60,000 nucleotides of DNA from Cryptomeria japonica (GCF_030272615.1 NC_081405.1:610389065-610449064), one strand, 5' to 3'; counted from the stretch's first letter, positions 36,239 through 49,048 are shown. The notes: generated by a model from the letters alone, not told the origin. A program made the numbers and translations.

Positions 36239-36252
36239 GTATGCTTTATGAC

Positions 36253-39200
36253 TTAAAATTGTCGAACTTTTGCCCCAGTTATTTTGGTATTAGGGGAGAT
36301 CAACTCTTGTTCTTTTTGCTTCATAGGATTTTTATCCTTGACTTTGATTTTTGCAAAGTCCAATAGCTTTTGATTTTGGTTTGGACTAAAGGACTTTTCT
36401 TTATTATTGACTTTTATATTTTTCTTTTCAAAGCTTAATTTTTGATCCCCAATGAGTAAGGGCCTTTGTAATTCTTGTTGATCCAAGTCTGGGAGAGAAG
36501 TGGAAATGGAATGAGCGGATGATATGGTAAAGCTATGTGATTTCTCAAGAGCGCTGGCGATATGCTCAATAGATTCTTTTTTGGATCCACTCTTAGGACT
36601 ATTGATATCAAGAGTTACTTGCACCACTAGAGGAGATTTGCATTCAGACTTAGTAGCCACAACATTAGGTGGTTCACACCCAATTCCTTGGCATTGCAAA
36701 TTGTTTGTAGATTGTTCTTGTTGACTGAATGTCTTAGGAGATAGTGGGAGTTGGTCAACATGGAAGATATACTCACCACATCCCATGTCTTTAAACTTGA
36801 ACTTTTCTTTGATCTCTATTTGTTTGGATGTAGAAGCTTTAAAGGATTCTGGATCCACATATGCTGAAGATGGAACAACTTCTTGATTTACTGGGATTGT
36901 TATTTCCGATCTATGGCACAAATTTTTGCAATATATGAATGGATTTGGATCACCTTTTATGGTCACTTCAACTCCATTGTGTGGAAACTTGATACATCGA
37001 TGATATGTAGATGGTACTACGCTCATCTCATGAATCTATGGACATCCTAGCAATATGTTGTATGTGAGATCCAGGTCTAGGACTTGACAAACCACATCCT
37101 TTGTCACTAGCCCAACTCTGAGAGGCAAGGTGACTATGCCTTTGGATGAATGTTCTTCATCATCATATGCTTTGATGGTAATTTTGTTTGTAGAATTCAC
37201 AGCTTTATCATAATATCCTAATTGTTTAATAGTGCTCAATGTACAAATGTTCAGACCTGCTCCTCCATCTATCAAGACTCGTTTTATTCGATGTTTGTGT
37301 ATGAAGGCTTCAATGTGTAACGGTGCATTATGTGGCTGACTTACAGAGGCGTCATCGGCTTCTGTGAATGTAAGGGAGTGTGGAACAGAAAGGTATCCCA
37401 CCATGGCTTGAAATTGGTCCACGTTCAGATCAGTAGGAATGACAGTTTCTCTCAAGATTTTGTCAAGAATGGATTTATGTGGAGGGGATATGCATAGGAG
37501 CTCAAGAATGGAGATGAGCGCGGGTGTCTTCCCTAATTGTTCTACAAGGTCATACTCAGGTTTGGTTGATGAGGAAGTGGTGTTCTTGGCTGGAGCACCT
37601 TGCAAAGTGATTTTACCTCGATGGGTTGTAACATGACATTCAGAGGTAGGTTCGGAAGGAGATCCAATTCCTTTTAAGACAATCTTGGGTCTCTGGGTAG
37701 AATTCTCAAGGTTTTTGTCCTTGATGATAATGGTAGAGATGTAATTGTCCATCAAGATGTGATTGATAGTTGAATCATAGTTGTAGGATGCTTTGGTATA
37801 GTTGGTTTGGTCATCTATGGCTTTAGCTTTTCCTTTGTCATGTTTTGGGAATGGTTCCTTAAACATCTCATGTTCTTGATTGGATGAGTGTCCTTCAATC
37901 TCAATGTCACCTCTATCAATGAGATCCTGTATGATGTTCTTCAGTTGATGACAATTTCCTATCTTATGACCCTTGCTCTTATGAAATTCACAATATTCAT
38001 CATCATTCCACCAATTTGGTTTAACCTTTAGTTCATATGGAGGAAAATCTGGAATTGTGATTACTTTGTTTTCCACTAGCTTCTTGAAAACTGACTCAAG
38101 TGGTTCTCCCAATGGAGTATACTTCCTTTGTGATTTAGAAGTTGTTTGAGTATTCACCTGATTTGATCTGGAAAAAACAAATTTGGGTCACACTGTATTG
38201 GCATCAACAACACTATCAATGACTGTGTTCTTGTTTTTATTCCAAAATCTTGGCTTGTCTTTTCCTTTAAAGTCATCTTTGTTTTCCTTGAATATCTTAA
38301 TGACTCCTTGTTCAATTAGGACCTTTTCTATTGCTAATCCTTTTTCAATGATGTCCTTAAAGGTGGACAAACAAGCTTTTCTTAAATCATAACCAATGTC
38401 TTTGTTAACATTCTAGGTGAACATCTCTACCATTTGTTTTTGTGGAATTTCACAAGAGCATTTGCTGGCTAGATTCCTCCATCTTTGTAAAAATGATGCA
38501 AAAGACTCTCCCTCTTTTTTCTTGGTGTTGTAGAAAGTAGTGACTGACATGTCTGTCTCTATGTTGTAGGAGAAATGTTGAATAAATGCCTCTGCTAGAT
38601 CACCCCATGACTTAATACTAGGTGGGAGTTGGGAGAACCATTCCATAGCTTGATCACCTAGGCTTTGTGGAAATAATCTCATCAAATATGTCTCTTCTGC
38701 TGCTACCTCAATGCAAGCCGTGAAAAACTGTCTTATGTGTGCCTTAGGATCCCCTTTTCCTCTATACTTATCAAATTTAGGTGTCACAAAGTGTGTAGGA
38801 AAAGGAGGCATTGAAATGCTCTTGTCAAATGGATAAGGACATATGTCTCTCATTGTGTATGTTGGTTTCAGTGTATTTATGTCCTCCATTTTCTTTTGTA
38901 AGTCCCTAATTTGTTGCTCCAAATTTCTCTTAGGTTGAGATCGACTTCTTAGACCATACCCTATGCTTGAGGAACCAATTGGAGGAGGATCATGTTTCAT
39001 ATATGGATGATATTGATCATACACATGTTCATATGGAGGAGGTCTATAGTGATGCTACATATATGGACCACTTGGTATAGATTCATGTTGAGGAACACAA
39101 TATCTATTTTGTCCACGTATACCATACTCTACAGGCATGTCATGTTCTAATGTGTTGCCCCCAAATTTGACATGGGGTTTCCTTGTGTCCAAATTTTGAA

Positions 39201-39825
39201 CATGCCTTTGAATATCCAATTGCTTTGGTGGTTGATCCTTAGCATTGATATGTGATTGAGCATATCTTTTTGCATAAGACTTCCATAATGGTTTGTGAAG
39301 GTGAGTATCATATGCTTGACCATGTGTATGTGGGACCTCTGGTTTTTGAAACAAAGATGATGGTGATTCAGGCACCATATGTGGTCCTCTATTGCCTCCA
39401 CTATTAGGTCTCGTTTGATCCATGTTGGAGTGAGGTTGTTGCAAAGGTCGATTTTCCATTATTTGAGACATGTCAAAATCATGAAGGATCTTGGCTCCAC
39501 TTTGTGCCATCATTTGTAAGAAGTATTGTCTATCCCTCCTCATTATTTCCTCAACCAATCGATTGAAATGGGGATCCATAATGGATTCTTCCACATCTGC
39601 TGAATGTACTGAAAAGTTGTCCATATCATCATTATTTATATCATTGTTGTTTGTAGTGTCCATGTTCTCAACATTTGGAATGTTTCTATAGGCATCTATG
39701 TCAGGTAATGTAGTATGATCAGAATTGAAAAAGATATCATTGTCATACTCATAAGAACTCATGTTTGCAGACTCTTGAGCGTCTTTAGTTTCTCTCCTAG
39801 ATTTTTGGGAACGGGTTTCAACCAT
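36253..39825 (-). pseudogene. Gypsy E gag-protease polyprotein
   Basis: One continuous frame from the ATG at 39825 (MVETRSQKSRRETKDAQESA) with in-frame stops only at about 39055, 38413, 38188 and 37036. The gag domain has YRGKGDPKAHIRQFFTACIE and DQAMEWFSQLPPSIKSWGDL (about 38780-38600). A CX-type element, YCEFHKSKGHKIGNC, lies at about 38004-37960. The retropepsin-like protease has RVLIDGGAGLNICTLSTIKQ (about 37280-37220, D-G-G-A in place of D-S/T-G-A) and NILLGCP. The tail after the last stop includes TIKGDPNPFIYCKN. RT does not follow. With suppressed stops it would make a gag-protease only, as in non-autonomous elements that borrow RT. Confidence 0.9.
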
Positions 39826-41394
39826 GAACTAGGTATTGATCAAGATGTGTGAGACTAGATGAAAATGGAAAAAGTATGGAAGACCAAGGGTTGGATGGAA
39901 TGTAAATGAATCTGAAGTGTACTTGGAATGTCCAAAGTGTAAGACCAAGTATGTACATGTAGTAGAGTAGGTGTGACTTCCAAAGAGAGGATAGTTTCTC
40001 TTGATGAGGTAAGTTGACCTTGACTCTAAGTAAGACCAAATGAGACCCAAAGGTGATAGACCTTGATGAGGGACCACTTAGCAAAATGTTGTTGTATGTA
40101 GTGTGTTGACAAAGTATGATGAGGACAAGCAAGTGACCTTTTGACTCAAGTTTAGACAAATGTAAATTTAATGCAAGATGTAAAGCAATGATGGACTTTG
40201 TGAGACCCAAAGACAAGTTGAATGCTAGATGAAAACATGGAGAAACAACCTAGGAAGCTCAAGAATTCTGAAACTGATTGCTCTTGTTTGCTGGACTGTA
40301 AAATTTTTCCAATTTGTGAAGTTGTTGGTTGTGACCAAATCTGAATGTTTGATTGTTTTTCGTGACAAGAGGACACAATGTTGATGAGGAATCAATGTTT
40401 GCAAGTGTTCAGACTCAAAATGACTCCAAGAAAAGTGTGTTGTTTGATGTAAAAAATGTTTTGCATACACTTGAAGACACAAAAGACACAATGTTTTGCT
40501 GTTTGGTCTTGAATGTTTGAATGTTTAAAATAAGTCAAGCACAATTCTTATGGCTGGCCAAGACAATAGTTGTTGATCCCACATGGGGTTTTACCCCCGA
40601 GGCTACGCTATTCAGAGCAGATAATTAGATGCTTGACCTCACTGGCTCCACCCTCGACACTCACTTCTTGGGTCAGCCAAACATCAGTCCCCACGAAAAC
40701 TCCCCGTGGTGAACTTTGTATCTCTACTAAGAACTGTATGTGTGTGGGCCGCTACCAGAGGTCCGACCTCCTGCCCCAACAACTAGAAGGATTTGGGCTT
40801 CTAAAACAAAAAGGTGCTAGTAAGGGCATCCGCTCATATGGCCATACATATGGCACTTTTAGCTCTGTAAATACAGAAGGCTCCCAGCCGGTAGGGGTTA
40901 CGCCCTACAATTGATCAAATAAATTTGATCAAACGGGTTTATGGGGAGACATAGTGTTGGTATGAACTAATTAGCACACATTATCCATAGTTTTCACCAT
41001 GAATACAGTTGCTTATAGTGGTTCAGAAGAGGTGGGTTTTCCTCACTACCACTTGGGTCATTCTCTTCTCACTAGTAGTCCTAATGACCACACAGGAAGA
41101 CAGGCCCTCTAAAGTTTAAACAAAAAGAGCCTATTGCTCAAGACACAAAAGACAATGATTCAATTTTAGTGTACCAATTGAAGTGTTTGCTAGTCTATGA
41201 AAATAAGGCACGCAATAAAAATCCAAAAACCCTTGCCAAGGTCCTGCAACAAAGATCTATTAGTAGTTTGGATTGTTTGAAATAATCACCCCTTCCTGCA
41301 AGCACACAAGTTAGGTAAATTTTAAATCCAAAAGACTTTGTGAAATAGGGGCCTTCAACAATGTATTTTATTGACCAATTCAAAGATCTGATTC
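39826..41394. other. Gypsy E 5' leader, unique part
   Basis: Non-coding on the element's strand. Short ORFs here have no recognisable domain. The region around 40560-40920 is more GC-rich and may be unrelated captured DNA, but nothing is identifiable. Confidence 0.4.
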
Positions 41395-42290
41395 ATCATA
41401 AAAAAAGACAACCTGTAAAATTTCAAGAGATTTCCAGAAATGTAAGAAAATCCAAAAAATTTGCTAATTTGCTCTCAAAATTAATTTTTTATGAAAAATC
41501 ATAAAAAGTTCATATAAAATGCAAAATCGATCCAAAAAATCTGAAATTTTTACTAGAGAGTCCTGATGGTCTTTCAAACTTGCATAAAAAAATTTCTGCA
41601 ACAAATCCAAGCAGTTTATGAGATATGAGTAAAATAATGCAAAACCCTAATTTTTAAAGATATGATTTTTGAGGAATAATTTTGCATCAAATTTAAAATC
41701 ACAAAGAATGGATCCTGTGTATAATTCTAAGATATTTCCAAAAATGTAAGAAAATCCAAAAAATTCCCTAATTTGCTCTCAAAATTAATGTTTTATGAAA
41801 ACTCATAAAAAATTCATATAAATTGACAAAATGATCCCAAAAATCTGAAATTTTTATTGAATCCTTCTAATACTTTTTTTGAACTGCACAAAAGATTTGA
41901 TGTCAAAATTCGAAGCCTTTTGTGAGATGTGATCAAAATAAGGAAAAACCCTAATTTTTAAAGATCCAATTTTTAGGGAAATATTTTGCATCAAAATTAA
42001 AATCACAAAGAACAGATCCTATGTATAATTATGAGAGATTTCCAAAAATGTAAGAAAATCCAAAAAATTCTCTCATTTTCTCTCAAAATTAATTTTTTAT
42101 GAAAAATCATAAAAAATTCATAGAAAATGAAAATGTTCTCCAAAAATTTTGAATTTTGTATTGAGAGCTCCTGATACTTTCTTCAACTTGCAAAAAAACT
42201 TTGGTGCAAAATTTCCAATCCATTTGTGAGATATGATCAAATCTCTCCAAGATCTTGATTTTGTGTCGAAAATCCTAGCTGCACAAGGTT
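41395..42290. repeat. 304-bp tandem repeat in the Gypsy E leader (3 copies)
   Basis: TTTCCARAAATGTAAGAAAATCC anchors at 41431, 41735 and 42039 (period 304), each followed by the same AT-rich unit with CAAAACCCTAATTTTTAAAGAT. It lies between the primer-site end and gag, as leader repeats often do. Confidence 0.88.
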
Positions 42291-42389
42291 ATTCTCCAAA
42301 TTGTTTTACAAAACAATAATATAGGGTTAGAAAAATCTGCAAAAAACATAGATCTAACAAAAATCCATGTCCCATAGGGCGTGCCAAAA

Positions 42390-43158
42390 TGTTTTGGGTG
42401 AAAATGGATAACAATAATAATGATATTGAAAGGCTAAATGAATTCAACCACAAAACCCTAGCCTGACAACAACAAAGATCCACCATAACATATGAAGATT
42501 ACCTAAGACAATGCAAATCAAATGAAATTACAAAGATTATACCATCACATGTCCAATAGGGTTTGGATCTCCATTCTTCCTGTCTCCATTGATCTTGCTT
42601 GATATATTTGCTCTCAGATTTTATGTGTGCACAAGAGCTCAACAAAGAACGGAAATGTGGTTGCAAGTAGGATTGCATATGCCAAGTAGTCAATTGATCA
42701 AGTAGTTAGGGTTTGATAATGAAGGAAGCATCTCCTTATATAGAAGACACTATATGAAATGGAGGGATAAGATTGAGAGGTGTAAAAGGAGGTCGGCTAT
42801 GATTAGAGGGTAGGTAAAAGAAATAATAAAATAATGAAAGGGGTAGGTAGTGTATGAATTAAGAGATGAATGACATGTGTCATAGGTAGAAAAGGTTAAT
42901 GAATTAATTAAATAAATAGATTCATTTAATTAATAGAGGAACTGGGATCAATTAAATAAATAAGATATTTATTTAATTTAGGATACGGATAATTTAAATA
43001 AATAAATGTATTTATTTAAATGAGAAATAAGGCTAGAAGAGGATAAATGAATTAATTAAATAAATAAAGATTTATTTAATTAATAGAAGAATTAAGCTTA
43101 GATGATTAAATAAATAAAATATTTATTTAATTAGACTGGACAATTTTGGGTGTCTACA
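42390..43158 (-). repeat. Gypsy E 5' LTR
   Basis: On the + strand it runs from TGTTTTGGGTGAAAATGG to GTGTCTACA. It is very similar to 32259-33015, differing by a small insertion (GAAATAATAAA near 42820) and scattered substitutions. The TATA box CTATATAAGG lies at 42734-42743 on the minus strand. The sequence just inside (minus: TTTTGGCACGCCCTATGG, 42373-42389) is in the primer-site position, but the tRNA is not identified. Confidence 0.9.
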
Positions 43159-43428
43159 GTCGGTAACAACAAATATGTAATTACTAATATACCAATGAAC
43201 AAAACTCCAAGACAAAGTGTCCAAATGATGTCTTTGACATAACCAAGTATTCTCCATGTTATTCCAACTGCCGGTGTACAATATATCCTACAGGTAAACT
43301 AGATATCAGTGTCTGTGCATAAGTCACTTGTTTGCTAGTGAACATTGTCAAGTTCTCCAGAGTTGATAAGTGCTAATAGGTGTTGACATCAATGACAAAA
43401 CTATATCAACATATCCAAAATACCAACA
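43159..43428 (-). repeat. Copia D 3' LTR, inner part
   Basis: It continues the LTR interrupted at 32258 and matches the right LTR up to ...AAAATACCAACA. The reverse-complement start is TGTTGGTATTTTGG. Confidence 0.9.
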
Positions 43429-43953
43429 ATATCCCCCTTTGGCATTGATGGCAACACAAGATGGAAAAACCATCAAAGTGCCAAAACAGAAATGCCAAAT
43501 ACCAAAAACCAACAATCCCCCAAAAAGATCATAACCAAATTCAAATGCAGAGAGTAATCAATCTCTCCTAAAATAACAATCTCTCCCCAAAGATAGAGTC
43601 TCTCCTCCTAGGTGCAATTTGTGTTTTTCCATATCACTCTCTCCCCCTTTGACATCAAATGCCAAAGCTTTACAGGAAACCAAGTTCAAATACAAAATAC
43701 CAACTACTCCCTCTGAGAAGTAGCTTTCCTCATCAAAAATCGGAGTAAAAGATTTCTCTATTAGTTCTGTCGGTTGATGATAAACATCAACTATCTAAGT
43801 CTGTATCGGTGGGGGTATGACCCCAAGGTGATCTCTTAGATATTCAAAAGTCTCCTTAGGCAAAGGCTTAGTAAAAATATCTACAATCTGCTCTTTAGTA
43901 TTCACATAAACCAGTTTTACTTCTTTTGCTTCAACATTCTCTTTCAGAAAATT
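43429..43953 (-). other. Copia D polypurine tract and 3' untranslated region
   Basis: On the minus strand the tract AAAGGGGGATAT (43429-43440) abuts the LTR. PPT-like repeats recur further in (CCCCCAAAAAG near 43519, CTCTCCCCAAAG near 43573, CTCTCCCCCTTTGA near 43632), as in Copia A. Confidence 0.8.
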
Positions 43954-46870
43954 CTATCTGATAGAAACATGTTTAGTGTTAGAATGTAGTACCAGATTCT
44001 TAGATATATCAATTGCTGCAGTGTTATCACAATAGATAGTTATGGGTTCCTTGCATTTTACTTTTATGACCTTCAACATTTGTTTAAGCCATAATACTTG
44101 TGTATAGTTTGTTGCTGCTGCAACATATTTTGTTTCTACTATTGATAAAGATGTGCAACTTCGTTTCTTACTCAACCAAGAAATTAATCTACTACCGAGG
44201 AAAAATGCTCCACCGATGGTTCTTTTTCTGTCATCTACATCTCCTACCCAATTTACATCTGTGTATGCACATAATTAAAAGTTTTCATCTCTGGGATACC
44301 ATAAACCAATATTTGTAGTGCCTTGTAAGTACCAGAAAATCCTTTTTACTGCTGATTCATAATTTTCTCTAGGATTACTCTGAAATATTGAAAAAATACA
44401 TACTGCATTCATAATATCAGGTCTTGTTTGTGTCAAATAAAGTAAACCTCCTATCATAGATTTGTACTTGGTTGGATTAACATGTGTTGACTCATCCCTT
44501 AGTGATAATTTGTCATTTGCAGTCATAGGTGTGCTTACCGGTTTAGAGTTCTCCATGCCAAATTTCTTTAATAACTCCTTCAAATACTTGGATTGATTTA
44601 AGAATATACCTTTATCGGTCTATGAAATATGCAATCCTAAAAATAATTTTACTTCTCCAATCATAGACATTTCAAATTCTTGCTGCATTTCAATAGAAAA
44701 GTCTTTACATAATCCATCTTCTTCTCCAAAGATTATATCATCAACAAAAACTTCTATAACCAAGATGTCCTCATTAGTTACTTTATAGTATAAATTGTTA
44801 TCAGCATTACCTTTAGAAAAACCAATCTTTAAAAGATATTTATCCAACCTAGCTTACCAAGCTCTTGGAGCTTGCTTCAATCCATACAAAGCTTTTCTTA
44901 ATCCGCAAACCATATCTTTGTTATCTGTTAAAGATAATCCATTAGGTTGTTCAATGTAAACTTCTTCAAGATCTCCATTCAGAAATGCACATTTGACATC
45001 TATTTGATATACTTTGTAGTTCTTATGTGCTACAAAAGCCAAGAATAATCTAACTGCCTCAATTCTAGCTACCGGTGCAAAGGTTTCATTATAACCAATT
45101 CCTTCTTTCTGTGAATATCCCTTACACACTAGTCTTGCTTTATTTTTTATTACCTTACCATCTTCATTAAGTTTGTTTCTGAATACCCATTTAGTTCCAA
45201 TTACATTTTTGTCTTTGGGTCAAGGAACTAATGTCCATGTGTTATTTTTCTTAATTTGTTCTAATTCTTCTTCCATAGCTTTAATCTAGTGTTTATCCTC
45301 ATATGCTTCATTAATTGATGTTGGTTCAATTTGAGAAATAAGACATACCTCTTCATTTTCCAATCTTCCTCTTGTCATAACTCCTTGATATTTGTTCCCA
45401 ATTATTTGTTCTTCGGAATGGTTCAATCTTACATACCGGGGTGTCTTTGTTTGTTGCTGTTCATCAGTTACAGTGGAATTTTTAGATGATACCGGTGTAA
45501 CTGGATCTTCATTCTGTACTGGTATGCTCGGTGTAGGTTCATTTGTCAATATCTCTGTTGCTGGTTCAGAGTCTATGTACCTTGAAGTTCCTCTAAATTG
45601 TTCATCAATATTCACATTTGTGCTTTCAACGATTTTTCGCAATCTTTTGTTAAAACATCTATATGTCTTGCTCTTGGATGAATAACCAAGAAATATTCCT
45701 TCATCACTTCTAGGATCAAATTTGCCAATATACTCATCTCTTCTAATATAGCATTTACTTCCAAAAATTCTGAAATATTTAAGAGTAGGAGTAATACCAA
45801 ACCATAGTTCATGAGGGGTCTTACCGGTTTCACCTTTGATGTGAACTTTGTTGAATGTGTAGACTGTTGTGCTTACTACCTCTCTCCAATATACATGTGG
45901 TAGATTTGACTATGATAACATACTCCTTGCTGCATCCAAGATAGTTTTGTTTTTTCCTTTCAACAACTCCATTTTGTTGTGGTGTCTGAGGTGCTGATAA
46001 CTGTCTTCTAATTCCATTCACTTCACAGAATGCATTAAATTCCTTAGATGTAAACTCTCCTCCTTGATCTGATCTTAGACATTTTATTTTCTTACCAGTT
46101 TCATTCTCTACCATTGCCTTGAACAATTTGAATTTCCCAAGTGCTTCTGATTTTTCTCTGAGAAAAGTAACCCAACACATTCTAGAATAGTCATCAATGA
46201 TTAGCATGAAATATCTATCACCTTGTAAACTTTTAGTTCTAGCTGGACCACATAAATCAGTATGAATTAGATCAAGAGAATTACTGTATTTTTCTAGTAT
46301 ACTTTTAAAAGTAGCTCGCTCTTGTTTTCCAAATTGACATTCCTTACATACCGGATTGTGAGGCTTAACAAATTTAGGTAAATCTCTAACTGCCTTAGTA
46401 GTACTGATCTTCACAATGCAATCAAAATTTACATGACAGAGTCTCTTATGCCATAGCCAACTTTCATCAATATGTGCAATCAAGTATGCCTTTTCATTAT
46501 TATTCAGAAGAAAGATTTTACCTCTAGTTTGACTACCGATTGTAATTTCCAAACTAGATCTGTTCATGATTTTACATTTACCATTTTTGAATTGTAACTG
46601 AAAAACTTTTTCAACTAATTGACCAACACTCAAAAGATTATGTTTTAAACCTTCAACATAGTAAACATTATCAGTATTGTGCTTACCATCAAGATATATT
46701 GTACCTTTTCCTTTGATCAAACAATCTTTATCATCTCCAAATCTTACTAGACCTCCATTATATTCCTGAAAAGTCAAGAATTTACTTTTATCACTAGTCA
46801 TATGATGTGAGCATCCTGAATCAATGATCCATTCATCCTTAACTTCTATTTTACCTGTCAGGACCTGCTC
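43954..46870 (-). pseudogene. Copia D pol (protease, integrase, RT, RNase H)
   Basis: Protease has EWIIDSGCSHHMTSD at 46800-46840. Integrase zinc residues (WLWHKRLCHVNFD, CKECQFGK) are followed by the core with HTDLCGP, IIDDYSRMCW, SDQGGEF and VVERK, so all three acidic residues are present. A frameshift comes right after VVERKK (~46000), with a second-frame continuation at 45833-45612. RT has [26 protein letters not shown] and VEVFVDDIIFGEE (44738-44710), with a stop before 44847. RNase H has QTRPDIMNAV, SKKRSCTSLSIVETKYVAA (usual AEAEY altered to VETKY) and YCDNTAAIDISKN. It has only a few lesions, the fewest of the Copia elements here. Confidence 0.92.
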
Positions 46871-47937
46871 TACCGGTTGAATAGTAGGTGCCGGTTGATC
46901 TTCTATTATAGCAATAAAGACCCATCCATTGTCTACTGGATCCTCATCAGAATCATCAGTGACTCCTTCATCAGCAAGATAACAAGATTTGTCTTTATTC
47001 TTCTTAAATTTGTATATCTAATATTCAGGGTTAGGTTTGTATGTTCTTCTAGCTTCTTCTCTTAGTCTAGCATGTCTATCAGGGCATCTTGAAGCCATAT
47101 GACCAATCTTATTGTAGTTAAAACATTTAAAGGGTGATTTACCTTCATACTTACTTCCAATTGGACCTTTAGGCATTTTTCTTGCAAATAGTGCTTCAAG
47201 TTCTTCATTTTCTCTCCTGCTTTCTTCAAGTTCTCTTGCATAAAAGGCTTTCCAATCAGATTTGTCAAATGATGGTGTGGCTGATGTTGTTGCCTTAAAA
47301 GCTAAATCCATTTTTATAGTAGCAATAGGACCAAATTCCTCAATTTCAAAGGCTGAAAGTTTTCCAATCAATGTATCCCTAGTTACTGATGTATTAGGCA
47401 TTGTTCTTAGTTCATTTATAGTAGTAACTTTCATTTTGTATGCTGGTGGTAATCCTCTTAAAATTTTTGAGACAATTTCATCTTCACTTAAGGTTCCTCC
47501 ACAACATTTAATACCCAAAACAATTTCCTTGACTCTTTCCATAAAAGTAGAAATTCTTTCATCTGCTTCCATTTTCAGATTTTCATACCTGACCCGAAAG
47601 CTTTCCAGTTTTGTAATTTTGACTGTGAATCTCCTTCATTCAATGTTTCCAAATGGTCCCAAATAGCTTTAGCAGTAGACCTATCTGATAATCCCATGAT
47701 TTGTTGATCTGATCATGTGCTCAAGAGTGCTTCTCTTGCCTTGCAATCATTTTCTTCATCTTTAGTCAGATTTGGTGGATTGGGCTGGCTTTGAGTAGGA
47801 GTAGTATAGCCATTCTTTGTAACTTCCCAGATATCCTTTCCAATGCAATTCAGATGTGTCTCCATCCTGATCTTCCATATCCCATAGTTGGTTCCATCAA
47901 GTTTAGGATTGTCCTTCTTGAAATAGTTAGAAGACAT
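46871..47937 (-). pseudogene. Copia D gag
   Basis: The ATG at 47937 gives MSSNYFKKDNPKLDGTNYGI, matching the opening of Copia A gag. The first segment reads to a stop at 47713 and a second (47572-47018) carries the UBN2-type helical region. The knuckle reads CFNYNKIGHMASRC: the second Cys is Tyr, so zinc binding is probably lost. A stop lies just after the knuckle segment (~47018). The start lies 40 bases from the primer site. Confidence 0.9.
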
Positions 47938-47979
47938 TGGATCTCCTCAAGCTGTTAAACTTCTGCAAAAAGAGGACTA

Positions 47980-47992
47980 GGCTCTGATACCA
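47980..47992 (-). other. Primer binding site of Copia D
   Basis: The + strand GGCTCTGATACCA is the reverse complement of TGGTATCAGAGCC, adjacent to the right LTR. Confidence 0.92.
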
Positions 47993-47994
47993 AT

Positions 47995-49043
47995 TTTTAG
48001 GTCCCAGAGACAACTAAGAGGGGGGGGGGGTGAATCAGTTGTCAAGTAAATTTAAATCAATACAACTTTAAACAACCTTAATGCTTAATACTGCTAAACC
48101 AAACTTTATTGCCGGTAGATAGTTTTATCAATTAATTACAGTACCAGTAAAGATTAATGCATGAAACAGAAAGATAATAACATACACAACACATAACACC
48201 AATATTTGTATGTGGAAACCCTATAAGGGGAAAAACCATGGTGGGAAACCTTACCCACAATCAGATGATACTACTGCAGATAGTATGTGTATACAAATGG
48301 GGTCTACACATGCAGAAATGCCAAGCACCTAGAGCTCACTACTCAATCACAAATGGGAGTCACACTAACTACAATTGGATGGTTAAATCCAATGATGATG
48401 TACTTCTCAAAATAACATCTTCATATGCTGGATTCAGTACTGGTTTAGTTCTGATAAGCCTTCAAAAACCTTCCATCAACCTTCAAGTGATGTCTACATG
48501 TATATCTTTGCTTATTTTCGCATATATCGAATTACAATCCTCCTTACATTCACATTCCACATTTGATCTTACAAATAAGATCTTAAATTTATATCATAAC
48601 CTAAGCGCAATTTTAGTAGGTTGGCTCTAAAGGATATTACAATAAAATCAATTTACAAATAAATCAATGACCTATGCAATAACCAATTCAACATGTCGAC
48701 TTAATGCATTTACATCAATAATAAATCATCTCCTTGACGTGTCGTGCAGATCTGAAATAGATAAGCCTATTGGTGCTTAACCTGGACCTATTTGTCAATA
48801 ACAACAAATATGTAATTACAAATATACCAAAGTGTCCAAACAGTGTCTTTGACATAACCAAGTATTCTCCATGTTATTCCAAGTGCCGGTGTACAATATA
48901 TCCTGTCGATGAACCAGATATCAGTGTCTGTGCATAAGTCACTTGTTTTCCGGTGAACATTGTCAATTTCTCCAGAGTTGATAAGTGCTAATAGGTGTTG
49001 ACATCAATGACAAAACCATATCAACATATCCAAAATACCAACA
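47995..49043 (-). repeat. Copia D 5' LTR
   Basis: It aligns to the split left LTR throughout. It contains the shared hairpin (48211-48245) and ends ...AAAATACCAACA before the TCAAC duplication. Confidence 0.93.
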
Positions 49044-49048
49044 TCAAC
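49044..49048 (+). other. Copia D target site duplication, right copy (TCAAC)
   Basis: Identical to 31451-31455. Joined, the target would read GGGGCCTTCAACGACCTC, part of a palindrome with GAGGCCGTTGAGG (49068-49080). Confidence 0.93.

Larger units (their letters stand above)
32259..43158 (-). mobile_element. Gypsy E: non-autonomous Gypsy element on the minus strand
   Basis: Two closely similar LTRs, 5' LTR 42390-43158 (right) and 3' LTR 32259-33015 (left), are flanked by GTTGG (32254-32258) and GTCGG (43159-43163), a 5-bp duplication with one transition. Gag and protease (39825-36253) and the last part of integrase (36238-35720) remain. RT, RNase H and the integrase core are absent. A long leader with a 304-bp tandem repeat precedes gag, and a long non-coding 3' part follows integrase. 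The LTR similarity is the highest here, so this is probably the youngest insertion. Confidence 0.93.
31456..49043 (-). mobile_element. Copia D: Ty1-copia retrotransposon on the minus strand, containing Gypsy E
   Basis: The right LTR (47995-49043) is its 5' LTR. The left LTR (31456-32258 plus 43159-43428) is its 3' LTR, split by Gypsy E. Primer site, gag, protease, integrase, RT, RNase H and polypurine tract occur in order on the minus strand. The perfect 5-bp target duplication shows insertion between the transposase promoter and the right-hand part of the DNA transposon. It is the best-preserved Copia coding region in the window. Confidence 0.95.

Noticed and set aside
40570-40914. Plus-strand ORF of 114 codons in the Gypsy E leader
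   Set aside because: Opposite to the element's coding strand, no domain. Left as possible captured DNA.
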